From Aedoeadaptatus acetigenes (GTDB lineage Bacteria; Bacillota; Clostridia; Tissierellales; Peptoniphilaceae): a stretch of 64,000 nucleotides of DNA. Numbering within the stretch: position 1 is the first letter of the stretch; every line of letters begins with the position of its first letter. Below the pieces are notes generated by a model, which worked only from the letters and a program-made list of their open reading frames with translations, did not search any database and had not been told where the DNA came from. The stretch covers positions 42,010-106,009 of the forward strand of contig NZ_JAOQJD010000009.1 in the NCBI RefSeq assembly GCF_025566985.1. Direction: 5' to 3'. Of this stretch, positions 17,495-26,334 are shown piece after piece. The position numbers and the translations under genes are program-made.

Positions 17495-18444
17495 CACACT
17501 CTCCGATCTCTTTCCGATACGAAAAATCGCTCCATCATCTCGCGGTCCATGGCCTCTTCCAAAATCAGGCGCACTTCCTTCTGCTTTACCTTCACTTCCC
17601 TGTCCACGATGTCGATCCAAAAGGGCACGCCGCGGCCGTTTTTCGGCGTCAGGGTAAAGAGAAGGCGGGCGAGAAAATTCAGCGCGTCTTTTTGTTCAGT
17701 GAGCACGTCCATCCCCACCACTTCCCAGTGACGGGTGGGGCGGTAGAAGGCTCCCACCAGGCCTGCGGCGGTCTTTCCCTTTTCCTCCTCGTCCTCATCC
17801 TCTGCGAGAATCAAGAGTTCCCCCACATCCAGCTTGCCGGCCAAGTATTCTCGGTCGTAAAAATCCCGGCCTCGGCCCATGCGCCGGGCGATGTCTCTTG
17901 TCTTTATATCTTTGATGGCGCCGACGAGAAGAGTATTTTCGGCGAGGCATAGCCCCCTCAGCTCCTCCCACTTCGCGGGGGAGTTGATGGCGTAGCGCAA
18001 AAGGCCCCCGTCCATCATGAGGACCGCCACGTCTTCCTCTTCCACCAAGGCCATAGCCGCCTCAAGCTCCACCTCGGCCAGGTAGCGGTCGTGGAGCTTT
18101 TCCGCGCTCACGGCGTCGTCTCCCGCGAGAAGGGGCGTGTAGATGCGGCGAATGCGCCGCTCTTTCTTCTGCATGCTCAAAGCCAGGCCCTGATAAAATT
18201 CCACGTAGTGGGGATAGGCGCCGCCTTGGCGAATGACCGAGCCGTCCACGCCGGCCACAGGGCCCACCTTTTGAAGCTCCGCCTCGCTTAAGGGCTCCAG
18301 CTTATGAATGATGCCCACGTCTTTCGTGAGATCCTTTTTAAATTCCGCCCCGGACTTTTGAAACAGGGGATCGTACTTCGTCTTTAATGCCTCGCTCAGC
18401 GCGTCGATTTCCCGACGAAAGGCCAGCAGATCTTCTTGATTCAA
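17494..18444 (-). CDS. nurA: NurA-type 5-prime end nuclease
   Basis: A 316-residue protein with the NurA-domain acidic residues: GVDGSVIRQGG near 80 (metal Asp), VLMMDGGLLRY near 140-150, the Lys/Asp pair in GAIKDIKTRD, and WIDIVDREV near 275. NurA with HerA forms a ring-shaped complex that degrades DNA ends in the presence of ATP and Mn or Mg. It starts with TTG (TTGA overlap with the rsmI stop) preceded by GGAGAG. The one-base overlap with herA supports complex formation. Confidence 0.86.
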   Translation of the reverse strand: MNQEDLLAFRREIDALSEALKTKYDPLFQKSGAEFKKDLTKDVGIIHKLEPLSEAELQKVGPVAGVDGSVIRQGGAYPHYVEFYQGLALSMQKKERRIRRIYTPLLAGDDAVSAEKLHDRYLAEVELEAAMALVEEEDVAVLMMDGGLLRYAINSPAKWEELRGLCLAENTLLVGAIKDIKTRDIARRMGRGRDFYDREYLAGKLDVGELLILAEDEDEEEKGKTAAGLVGAFYRPTRHWEVVGMDVLTEQKDALNFLARLLFTLTPKNGRGVPFWIDIVDREVKVKQKEVRLILEEAMDREMMERFFVSERDRRV

Positions 18445-19253
18445 AGCTTCAAACTCTCCTTATACACCACATTCTTCGGCAGATTCCACTCCTTGGCCAC
18501 CACCTTCGCCGCCTTGGAAGGGCTCATGCCTTCGTCGATCTTTTCCTTCAGAGCCGAGAGAATGTCCACGGTCTCTTCCTCCCGCCGGGGCATTAAGACC
18601 ACGGCAAATTCCCCCTTGATCGTATAGTCCTCAATATTGGCGAGAAAATCTTCCACGGTGGTTTCGATGCGCTCCTCGTACATCTTTGAAATCTCCCGCA
18701 CAAAAATCAGCACCCGATTACCCATGGCCTCCATGACATCTTGGGCGAATTTCTCGATGCGATGGGGCGCTTCGTAGAAAATCACCGGCACGGGGAGATC
18801 CTTTAAACTTTCCAGAGTCTTCACCCGAGCGCCGTGTTTTTGCGGCAAAAAGCCCCAAAACAGATAGCGGCCCTCCTCCAAATTGGCGATCACCGACGCG
18901 CTCACGTGGGCGCAGGCCCCGGGGAGCACCTCGTAAGGTCTTCCCTCTTTTAAAAGGGCCGTCATGAGCACGGCACCGGGATCGGACACTCCGGGCATCC
19001 CGGCGTCGGATATGACCGCCACATCTTCGCCGTTATCCAGCCGCGCCAAAATGGCGGCGATTTTTTCCGCCTCGTTAAACTTGTGGTAGCTTTCCATGGG
19101 CGTGGCAATGGCGTAGTGATTCAAAAGGGGCCGGGAATGCCGCGTGTCTTCCGCGAAAATCACGTCCGCTTCCTTCAGCACCCTGAGGGTCCTCAATGTA
19201 ATATCTTCCAAATTGCCGATGGGCGTGGGACAAAAATACACCTTACCTGCCAT
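18441..19253 (-). CDS. rsmI: 16S rRNA (cytidine-1402 2-prime-O) methyltransferase
   Basis: A 270-residue SAM-dependent tetrapyrrole-methylase-fold enzyme; family members methylate the ribose of C1402 in the decoding centre. CPTPIGNLEDITLR at the N-terminus, DTRHSRPLLNHY and the SAM loop SDAGMPGVSDPG are diagnostic. The ATG at 19253 follows AGGAGGT and overlaps trmN6 by 11 bases; a longer frame inside trmN6 lacks homology. trmN6-rsmI adjacency is common in Bacillota. Confidence 0.95.
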   Translation of the reverse strand: MAGKVYFCPTPIGNLEDITLRTLRVLKEADVIFAEDTRHSRPLLNHYAIATPMESYHKFNEAEKIAAILARLDNGEDVAVISDAGMPGVSDPGAVLMTALLKEGRPYEVLPGACAHVSASVIANLEEGRYLFWGFLPQKHGARVKTLESLKDLPVPVIFYEAPHRIEKFAQDVMEAMGNRVLIFVREISKMYEERIETTVEDFLANIEDYTIKGEFAVVLMPRREEETVDILSALKEKIDEGMSPSKAAKVVAKEWNLPKNVVYKESLKL

Positions 19254-19911
19254 AATAACCTGCGACCTCCTCGCTGTACGCGCCCTTCTCGTAAACATAG
19301 AGGGCGGGCTCCAGAACCATAAAACAACCGCCGCCCGAGACCCCTTCAAAGAGAATGCGCCGGGCGGCCTCGCCCTGCTTCCAATAAACGGGGCGCATGC
19401 GCTTTATCGCCACATTCGCCGCGGTGAGATCCGCCATGACTTCCTGAAAGCGGGCCACGTCCACGATGCCGTAGATCCTTCCCCCGGGTTTTAAAAAGCG
19501 GGCGGCTTCGTAAAACCAGCGCATGTCCGGATCCAAATGCTTCGCCGCGGAAATGGACGCATCCTCGTTTTTCACACTGTCTCGGTAAAATGGCGGATTC
19601 GTAAAGATCACATCACATGGCGGAAGATCCAGATTCCTGAAATCCCCTACCGCCGTTTCGATTTCGACGCCGTTTGCCGCGGCGCTTTTTTCCACCAGCT
19701 CCACGGCTTCCTGCAAGCGATCCACCGCCACCACTTCCTCGGCATCTTTCGTGGCCATTAAAGCCAAATAGCCGCTGCCGCAGCCAAGATCCAGCACGCG
19801 GCCTCGGCTCTTTCCGTAGGCTGCGAGAAGCACGGAATCCATGCTGAAGGAAAAGACGCCCTTCTTCTGAAAAATACGCATCCCGTTTGCGGGAATATAA
19901 TCACTGCCCAT
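19243..19911 (-). CDS. trmN6: tRNA1(Val) adenine-37 N6-methyltransferase-like protein
   Basis: A 222-residue class I SAM methyltransferase with motif I VLDLGCGSGYLALMA (about 39-53) and the N6-adenine active-site motif FTNPPFYRDS (about 99-108). N6-MTases act on DNA, protein or RNA; the pairing with rsmI and the length point to the YfiC/TrmN6 family, which modifies A37 of tRNA-Val. First gene of the nine-gene operon that continues through rsmI, nurA, herA and the glycogen genes; ATG after AAGGAGGGCTT. Confidence 0.88.
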   Translation of the reverse strand: MGSDYIPANGMRIFQKKGVFSFSMDSVLLAAYGKSRGRVLDLGCGSGYLALMATKDAEEVVAVDRLQEAVELVEKSAAANGVEIETAVGDFRNLDLPPCDVIFTNPPFYRDSVKNEDASISAAKHLDPDMRWFYEAARFLKPGGRIYGIVDVARFQEVMADLTAANVAIKRMRPVYWKQGEAARRILFEGVSGGGCFMVLEPALYVYEKGAYSEEVAGYYGR

Positions 19912-19928
19912 AAGCCCTCCTTACTTGT

Positions 19929-19934
19929 ATTATA
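19929..19934 (-). promoter_or_regulatory. -10 box of the trmN6-to-pullulanase operon
   Basis: TATAAT on the minus strand, 18 bases before the ATG at 19911. No good -35 at 17 bp, so the promoter may be weak or activator-dependent. Confidence 0.5.
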
Positions 19935-19979
19935 CCCTATGTTCTTTGAAGACACGGATCGCCTCCTTTTTTGCGGCAA

Positions 19980-19998
19980 GAAAAAAGCCGCGAGCGGC
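19980..19998 (-). terminator. Terminator of the cls-DUF4153-GDT1 operon
   Basis: GCCGC-GA-GCGGC (19987-19998) is a perfect stem. On the minus strand it runs into TTTTTTC. It lies just past the stop of the GDT1-type gene. Confidence 0.85.
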
Positions 19999-20007
19999 CC
20001 TTGCCGA

Positions 20008-20880
20008 TCACAGCTTTTTGATGTCGTCGTATATTTCCGGGTCCACGCCGTGGATGCGCTCCACGTGGGCCAGCACGTCGCCGATAAAGGGAATGTCTTC
20101 GCCGAAGTATTTCCCCGTAATGGCTTCGATTTCTTTTGCGATGGCGGCCTCTTCTTCCGGTGTTTTCGCCGATCGCACCCGCTTGTAGGCTTCGTAAAGG
20201 TAGCGGGAGTCCCGTTTTTTCCGCGCCTTTTGATTCAGAATCAAGGTATATACCACGGCGATGGCGAGGATGAGGGCGTAGAGAATGATCCAAAAGGGCG
20301 TCTTAAAGCCCGCGTCCACGGCGCCGTAGAGTTTCAGGGTGCCGAAGAGGAGAAAGAGAAAGGCCGCAAAGTAATTCAGCGTCACTTGGGGAATTTTCTT
20401 TCCCACGTATTTCCCCACGAGGATGCCGAAGAGGGAGACGAGAATCATGGAGGAGACGGTAGCGAGAAAAATCACCGCCGGCCGCTCGCTGTTCATGGCC
20501 AGGGTCATGGCCATGAGTTGGGTCTTGTCGCCCAGCTCGCCGACGAAAAAGGCGGAGGCCACGGTGAGCACCGGCCCCATGGAGGAGGCCTTCACCGCTT
20601 CTTCTTCCTCTTCGTCGTAATCCATCTTCAGAGCCGAGAGGCCGAAGAATAAAAACAGAATGCCGGCGATGATCTGCAAAAAGGTGAGGTTGTTGAAGAC
20701 GCCGGCGATTAAGACGGCAGCCAAGATGGCCAGACCGTGGTTTAATCCGATCCCCAAGCTCACCCCACTCAGCACCGTTCGCGTAGGGGAAGTGGTGGCG
20801 AAGGCCAGGGCCAAGAATTGCGACTTGTCTCCCATCTCGCCGATAAATACCATGACAAAGGCTTCGATGAATTCACGCAA
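20008..20880 (-). CDS. GDT1/TMEM165 (UPF0016)-type cation exporter
   Basis: A 290-residue membrane protein with two homologous halves, each carrying the family signature E-x-G-D-K-(S/T): FIGEMGDKSQFLA near 13-25 and FVGELGDKTQLMA near 111-123. Members export Mn2+ or Ca2+ in exchange for protons and relieve manganese stress in bacteria. A soluble C-terminal tail of about 60 residues (YLYEAYKRVRSAKTPEEE) is an addition to the bare family core. The start is a TTG after AAAGGGAAG. Third gene behind cls and the DUF4153 gene. Substrate inferred, not shown. Confidence 0.87.
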   Translation of the reverse strand: MREFIEAFVMVFIGEMGDKSQFLALAFATTSPTRTVLSGVSLGIGLNHGLAILAAVLIAGVFNNLTFLQIIAGILFLFFGLSALKMDYDEEEEEAVKASSMGPVLTVASAFFVGELGDKTQLMAMTLAMNSERPAVIFLATVSSMILVSLFGILVGKYVGKKIPQVTLNYFAAFLFLLFGTLKLYGAVDAGFKTPFWIILYALILAIAVVYTLILNQKARKKRDSRYLYEAYKRVRSAKTPEEEAAIAKEIEAITGKYFGEDIPFIGDVLAHVERIHGVDPEIYDDIKKL

Positions 20881-20910
20881 AATAATGCTTCCCTTTCGTA
20901 TTTCCGAAAC

Positions 20911-22656
20911 TTACTCTCCTTCTTTCTCCCGAACCAAAACGCACAGGGAGATTCCCGCATCCGGATCCACTTCCCCTTGGGCGGAGAAAAACACCGTGCC
21001 CGTAATGTAGATCTTGTAAGCGCAGCGGTTCCTTTCCCCTTCCATGGTTAGGTCCTCGGGCTCGATCTCGCCCTTGGTTTGGCGCAAGATGCGGATCTTC
21101 TCGCGCACAGCTTTCAGATCCACGTTCACGGAATCCTCGTCGTTTAGATGTACGGTGACGCTACCGCGGATCCGCTCGGTCTTCAAGCCCGAGGTAGCTT
21201 CCGGTTCCCCGACGCCGTAGGTGTCGATAAAGTAGGCCTTGTCGTAGCCCGAAATGTCTACGCCTTCTCCCATATCCATGGCGTAATTTAGATCCGTCAC
21301 CGGCCCGGCGTTATCCGGCGTAAAGCCGTAGATGCGCTCCATGGCCTCCGAGGAATTGGCGTCCCGCAAATAGGCCACATGGGACACGTCGTGGTGACGG
21401 GTCAGGTACTCGACGATTTCCTGAATCTCCCGCTTTTCCTTCACGGAAAGATTCCCGGAAGGCACCACTTCCCCGCCCTTTAACATGTGATTGGCGACGA
21501 GGATGCGGTCCAGGCGCTTTTTCTGGGAGCGAAAGGCCACGCTGTCGGCGCTGATGGGCCCGCCGAAGACGGAGACCAAGAGCACGGCCACCAAGGTCAT
21601 GGGGAGGATCATGTGCAGCTCCCGCTTCTGAACGATGAAGTGGACCATGGCGAAGGCCACCCACAGGCCCAGGGCAAAAATCATGTAGCGATTTTCCGTG
21701 AGGCCGTATTGATGCACCCGCAAAAACCAGGCGTAGTACATGAGGCCCAGAAGAGGCAGGGCCGCCGGAGGCATGGCTTTTCTGAAGTAGTAGGCGCCGG
21801 TGCGGTCCCGGTTGTGGTCTACCATAAAGAGCACGAAGACGGCCAGGGCCATGGGCCAAAGGATGAGGTTCACGACGCTGGTGGTGGGCAGTTCGTGCAA
21901 AAACAGAATCTTCGCCATGTACAGGTAAAGGAGCAGGACGTAAAGGCCCAGAACCGGCGCGAGAATATTGTTAAACAAATTGTTGATCACGTGGATGCCC
22001 GCGCCGTAGGGGGCCCGTCCCCCTTCCACAGCGCTTAGACGGGAGAGAAAGATAGCCGCCATAAAGGGCATAAAGCAGATCGTAGCCAGATACATGACCG
22101 CCGTAGAAAAATCCACCACGCCCAATAAAACATCGGCCCCGACGAGCAAGAGGCACATGGCCGCGAAGAGCACGAAGGCGTAGAGATAGGCCACGGCGAT
22201 TTCGATGGTGAGAATCAGCACGTAGGCGGGAAAGCGGCGCTCGTCGTGGATCTTTCCGCCGCAAAAGACCATGATCCCCGAGGCGGCGAAAAGGGCCCAT
22301 GTGGGCATGGCGAAGTAAATGTCCACCCCTTCTTTTCCCATGGAGGCCAGGCGAAAGCCGCTGATCACGAGAAAAAGTAGCACGCCCAACCAGGTGCCCA
22401 AAAGCAGGGCGTGGAAATTTTCCTTTTCCCGCACGCTTTCAAGATACAAATAGGCCGCCGCGGTAACGAAAAAACCGATGACGGCGACGGCGGAAAAGAG
22501 AAGGGGCGAGGCATTAAACACCGTGGCTTCGTTTCTGTAGAGCCAGATGCACTGAAAGATCGCGGCCACGACGGCAAAAGCCATGGACAGAGGAAAGCGG
22601 CGAAAGGCCTCCTTCCCCTGCTTAAGCTCCTGGGCAATAAGGCGTAAAAGTTTCAT
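20911..22656 (-). CDS. DUF4153-type polytopic membrane protein
   Basis: A 581-residue protein. Residues 1 to about 380 hold roughly ten transmembrane helices with the DUF4153 look (NNLFNNILAPVLGLYVLLLYLY, a run of aromatic and Leu-rich helices). The C-terminal 190 residues are soluble and hydrophilic. Function of the family is unknown. It lies 9 bp after cardiolipin synthase and 30 bp before the cation exporter, suggesting a membrane or envelope role. ATG after AGGTATCT. Confidence 0.78.
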   Translation of the reverse strand: MKLLRLIAQELKQGKEAFRRFPLSMAFAVVAAIFQCIWLYRNEATVFNASPLLFSAVAVIGFFVTAAAYLYLESVREKENFHALLLGTWLGVLLFLVISGFRLASMGKEGVDIYFAMPTWALFAASGIMVFCGGKIHDERRFPAYVLILTIEIAVAYLYAFVLFAAMCLLLVGADVLLGVVDFSTAVMYLATICFMPFMAAIFLSRLSAVEGGRAPYGAGIHVINNLFNNILAPVLGLYVLLLYLYMAKILFLHELPTTSVVNLILWPMALAVFVLFMVDHNRDRTGAYYFRKAMPPAALPLLGLMYYAWFLRVHQYGLTENRYMIFALGLWVAFAMVHFIVQKRELHMILPMTLVAVLLVSVFGGPISADSVAFRSQKKRLDRILVANHMLKGGEVVPSGNLSVKEKREIQEIVEYLTRHHDVSHVAYLRDANSSEAMERIYGFTPDNAGPVTDLNYAMDMGEGVDISGYDKAYFIDTYGVGEPEATSGLKTERIRGSVTVHLNDEDSVNVDLKAVREKIRILRQTKGEIEPEDLTMEGERNRCAYKIYITGTVFFSAQGEVDPDAGISLCVLVREKEGE

Positions 22657-22665
22657 AGATACCTC

Positions 22666-24240
22666 CTACATAATCGGGGCGAAGATGCGAAGCACGCGGC
22701 CGGCGGCCCGTTGGAAGTAGTTGAATTCCATGCACATGTCCATGGTAAAGGGCGTGCATTCTTTGAGTGTCTCCTGAAAGTCCGCTTCCACTTTCCGGGC
22801 CATGGCCTCGTCGTAAAAATAGGCGGCGCATTCGAAGTGGAGAAACAGGGAGCGGTAATCGCAGTTAATGGTGCCCACCACGGCCTTTCGGTCGTCGGAA
22901 ACGAAGCTCTTCGCGTGGACAAAGCCCGGCGTGTATTCGTAGATCTCTACGCCGTTTCGAATGAGCTCCTTATAGTAGCTGCGGGTCACCCGAAAGACGA
23001 TTTTCTTGTCGGGAATGTGGGGCGTAATGATTTTTACATCGGTCCCCGTGTGGGCCAGGTGGATCAAATCGCTCTTGGTTTCGTCGTCGAGAATCAAATA
23101 GGGCGTCATAATGTGCAGATAATTTACCGCCTGATTCACCATGTCGTTGTAGACCTCTTTGCCCACGCGGTTCTTGCCGTAAGGGTCGTCGCCAAAGGGG
23201 ATCACGTAGCCCGTCTTCTTGCCTTTGTATTCTTCTTCCGGGGGCATAATGTAGGGCCGGAAACTTTCCGGGTCGTCGGCGTTCACATCCCACATGGCCA
23301 AAAACATATTGGTGAAGCTGCGCACCGCTGCCCCGTAGATCGTAATCCCTGTGTCCTTCCAGTGGCCGAAGGGGGCCTTCAGGTTCACGTACTCGTCGGC
23401 TAAATTGATCCCGCCGGTAAAGGCCACCTTGTTGTCGATGACCAAAATCTTTCGGTGGTCCCGGTGGTTTTGGTACAGGCTCAATATGGGCACGATGGGC
23501 TTAAATACCTTGGTCTTAATGCCCAATTCTTCCATGGCCTTCGGGTATTTGAGGGGGAGCTTCGTAAGCACCGCCGTGCCGTCGTACATAAGGCGCACTT
23601 CCACGCCCTCTTGGACTTTGCGCTTCAGTATATCTAAAATGCTGTCCCACATTTCCCCCTGTTGGACGATGAAGTATTCCATGAAGATGAATTTTTCCGC
23701 CTTTTCAAGCTCTTCCAACATGCGGCGCCAGTAGACTTCGCCAATGGGATAATAGTCGCATTCCCCGTTTCGGTAAATGGGAAAATCTTCCTGATTCCAC
23801 AAAAAGCGCGCCGTATTGTAAAAGAGGGGATCTTCCATGCGGGTCTCTTCCAGAATCTCCGGATCTTGGCGGTAGTAGGTAAAGTTTTTCTTCTTGGATG
23901 TTTCGAATTTTTCCGAAAACCAGCGGCGCATAATGTCCCATTTGCTCAAGATGTAGAGAAAGGCGCCGAACATGGGCAAAACGATCATGGTAAAGAGAAA
24001 GGCCACCTTGTACACCGGGTCGTTTCGTTTGTCGTTGACGATGTGCAGGCCGACGCCCAAGTCCACGACAAAGAAGAGCCCTTGAAGCAGGTCTTCGTGC
24101 TCTTTCAGAAAATGCCCCACGGCAAAGATTAAGGCGAACTGCAGAAGAAACAGAACGCCGTAAAGAATCAACGTGGTCAACACCCCGGGCAGGGAGTTTT
24201 TTATTCTGAAGCGATTGGTAAAATCCGCGAAGTCATTCAT
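22666..24240 (-). CDS. cls: Cardiolipin synthase
   Basis: A 524-residue phospholipase-D-fold enzyme that joins two phosphatidylglycerols into cardiolipin. Two N-terminal hydrophobic segments (about 20-45 and 70-95) anchor it in the membrane. The two catalytic HKD motifs are HRKILVID (near 263-270) and HAKSFVSDD (near 444-452), each followed by the usual Gly/Asn segments. ATG after AGAGGACAAG; first gene of its operon behind an extended -10. Confidence 0.94.
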   Translation of the reverse strand: MNDFADFTNRFRIKNSLPGVLTTLILYGVLFLLQFALIFAVGHFLKEHEDLLQGLFFVVDLGVGLHIVNDKRNDPVYKVAFLFTMIVLPMFGAFLYILSKWDIMRRWFSEKFETSKKKNFTYYRQDPEILEETRMEDPLFYNTARFLWNQEDFPIYRNGECDYYPIGEVYWRRMLEELEKAEKFIFMEYFIVQQGEMWDSILDILKRKVQEGVEVRLMYDGTAVLTKLPLKYPKAMEELGIKTKVFKPIVPILSLYQNHRDHRKILVIDNKVAFTGGINLADEYVNLKAPFGHWKDTGITIYGAAVRSFTNMFLAMWDVNADDPESFRPYIMPPEEEYKGKKTGYVIPFGDDPYGKNRVGKEVYNDMVNQAVNYLHIMTPYLILDDETKSDLIHLAHTGTDVKIITPHIPDKKIVFRVTRSYYKELIRNGVEIYEYTPGFVHAKSFVSDDRKAVVGTINCDYRSLFLHFECAAYFYDEAMARKVEADFQETLKECTPFTMDMCMEFNYFQRAAGRVLRIFAPIM

Positions 24241-24290
24241 CTTGTCCTCTTCTCTAAATCCCGTACTGAAAGCGAATCGTTTACGAATTT

Positions 24291-24299
24291 ATTATAGCA
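24291..24299 (-). promoter_or_regulatory. Extended -10 promoter of the cls operon
   Basis: Reads TGCTATAAT on the minus strand, about 50 bases before the cls ATG. A -35 is not obvious. Confidence 0.65.
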
Positions 24300-24410
24300 C
24301 GCCTCAAATGCCCGTACCAGAAGGGCGGCGGCGGGGATTTCTCAGAAAGTATCTGTGAATTTTCCCGTTTTCGGCAAACCCGCCTCTTCCTTTGCCGCTT
24401 CTTCTTCCAC

Positions 24411-24445
24411 AAAAACAGCCGCCGGAGATCTCCGACGGCTCTCTT
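24411..24445 (-). terminator. Terminator of the ATP synthase operon
   Basis: On the minus strand AGCCGTCGGAG pairs with CTCCGGCGGCT around a short loop and runs into GTTTTTGTGG. It starts right after the atpC stop. Confidence 0.88.
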
Positions 24446-24446
24446 T

Positions 24447-24857
24447 TCAGATTTCTGCATTATTTAAGCGGTTAATGGCCCTCAGCAGGGAAAGCTTGGC
24501 TTCTTTGTAGCTTTGGCGACTGGTGTCTTCTCCCTTCGACTCAGCCTCTCGCAGCCACGCTTCGGCACGGTCCTTGGCCTTTTGCGCCCGCGTGGCGTCG
24601 ATGTCGTAGGTCCACTCGAAGGCGGTGGTGGCCACGGTGGCCACATTGTCTTTCATGGACACGTAGCCGCCGTGAACGACGCCGACTTTTACGCCGCCAT
24701 CCATATAGACCTTCATGGTGTTGTAGGCCAGGGGCGTGACGATGGGCGCCGTGTTTTCCATGAGCATCAAATCACCTAAGATCCCGCGGACGATGACTTT
24801 GTCCACCTGTTTTTCAAAGCCGTCGGCGTGAGGGGTCACCAGACGCAGGTCGATCAT
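24447..24857 (-). CDS. atpC: F-ATPase epsilon subunit
   Basis: A 136-residue rotor subunit: N-terminal beta-sandwich (LVTPHADGFEKQVDKVIVRG) and a C-terminal helical hairpin (RAQKAKDRAEAWL, AKLSLLRAINRL) that can inhibit hydrolysis. The ATG overlaps the atpD stop by four bases. Last gene of the operon. Confidence 0.95.
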   Translation of the reverse strand: MIDLRLVTPHADGFEKQVDKVIVRGILGDLMLMENTAPIVTPLAYNTMKVYMDGGVKVGVVHGGYVSMKDNVATVATTAFEWTYDIDATRAQKAKDRAEAWLREAESKGEDTSRQSYKEAKLSLLRAINRLNNAEI

Positions 24858-26320
24858 TGTTCATCCCCTTCTTCCGCTTCGTCTTTTTCCGGCGCAGCTT
24901 CCGAAGTTTCCGACGCTTCCGATTCTTTTTCGGCCGCCGCCGCTTTTTCCAAAACTTCGTCGATGCCGCCGACAAAGAGGAAGGCGGATTCGGGCACTTC
25001 GTCGTGCTTGCCTTCTAAGATTTCTTTAAAGCCGCGCACCGTCTCTTCGATGGGCACGTACTTGCCGTCGATGCCGGTGAATTGGCTGGCGACGCTGAAA
25101 GGTTGCGACAAGAACCGTTGCACCTTCCGCGCCCGGGCTACGGTGATCCGTTGATCTTCGGACAATTCTTCCAGGCCCAAAACGGCGATAATGTCTTGCA
25201 GGTCTTTGTACTCTTGAAGCACTTCCTGTACCTTGCGCGCCACGGCGTAGTGTTCTTCGCCCACCACATTGGGATCGAGAATACGGCTCGTGGAGTCCAA
25301 AGGATCCACGGCGGGGTAGAGCCCCATACCGGCGATGTTTCTCGATAAAACCGTGGTGGCGTCCAAGTGGTTAAAGGTGGTGGCAGGCGCCGGGTCGGTT
25401 AAGTCGTCGGCGGGAACGTAGACGGCTTGCACCGAGGTGATGGAGCCTTTTTTCGTGGAGGTGATCCGCTCTTGAAGGGCGCCCATTTCCGTGGCCAGAG
25501 TCGGTTGGTAGCCGACGGCGGAAGGCATGCGGCCCAAGAGGGCGGAGACTTCACTCCCCGCTTGGGTAAAGCGGTAGATATTGTCGATAAATAAGAGCAC
25601 GTCTTGGCCGGCTTCGTCGCGGAAGTATTCCGCCATGGTGAGGCCCGTCAAGGCGACGCGCATCCGGCTTCCCGGCGGTTCGTTCATTTGACCGAAGACG
25701 AGGGCCGTCTTGTCGATGACGCCGGAGTCGATCATTTCGTAGTAAAGGTCGTTCCCTTCGCGGGTGCGCTCGCCGACGCCGGTGAAGACGGAAATCCCCC
25801 CGTGTTCCTGAGCGATGTTGTGGATCAGCTCTTGAATCAACACGGTTTTGCCGACGCCGGCCCCGCCGAAGAGGCCAACCTTGCCGCCCTTGGCGTAGGG
25901 GCAGAGGAGGTCGATGACCTTGATTCCCGTTTCGTAGACTTCATTGGACGTGTCCTGATCTTCGAAAGTGGGGGCCTTTCTGTGAATGGGCATGGTTTCA
26001 TCGCCCTTTAAGGCGTCTTTGCCGTCGATGGGCTGGCCGAGGACGTTGAACATGCGGCCCAAGGTTTCGTTTCCTACGGGAACGGAAATCGCCGCGCCGG
26101 TATCTTTCGCATCCATGCCCCGCTTCAGGCCGTCGGTGGCGCCCAGGGCGATGCAACGCACCACGTCGTCGCCGATGTGTTGGGCCACTTCCACGGTGAG
26201 GACTTCCTCGTCGTTTTGAATTTTAATGGCGTTTAACAGATCCGGCAGGTGATCCTGCTCGAATTGGATGTCTACAACAGGCCCGATGACCTGGCAGATG
26301 GTTCCTATATTCTCATGCAT
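24854..26320 (-). CDS. atpD: F-ATPase beta subunit
   Basis: The 488-residue catalytic subunit of F1. It contains the P-loop GGAGVGKTVLIQEL (about 152-165), GERTREGNDLY with the catalytic Glu, VLLFIDNIYRFTQAG and the C-terminal ATPase domain. About 25 residues beyond the normal end form an acidic Glu/Ala/Ser tail (EASETSEAAPEKDEAEEGDE) that the family lacks. The ribosome site and ATG lie 14 bp after atpG. Confidence 0.96.
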   Translation of the reverse strand: MHENIGTICQVIGPVVDIQFEQDHLPDLLNAIKIQNDEEVLTVEVAQHIGDDVVRCIALGATDGLKRGMDAKDTGAAISVPVGNETLGRMFNVLGQPIDGKDALKGDETMPIHRKAPTFEDQDTSNEVYETGIKVIDLLCPYAKGGKVGLFGGAGVGKTVLIQELIHNIAQEHGGISVFTGVGERTREGNDLYYEMIDSGVIDKTALVFGQMNEPPGSRMRVALTGLTMAEYFRDEAGQDVLLFIDNIYRFTQAGSEVSALLGRMPSAVGYQPTLATEMGALQERITSTKKGSITSVQAVYVPADDLTDPAPATTFNHLDATTVLSRNIAGMGLYPAVDPLDSTSRILDPNVVGEEHYAVARKVQEVLQEYKDLQDIIAVLGLEELSEDQRITVARARKVQRFLSQPFSVASQFTGIDGKYVPIEETVRGFKEILEGKHDEVPESAFLFVGGIDEVLEKAAAAEKESEASETSEAAPEKDEAEEGDEQ

Positions 26321-26334
26321 ACCGATACCTCTTC

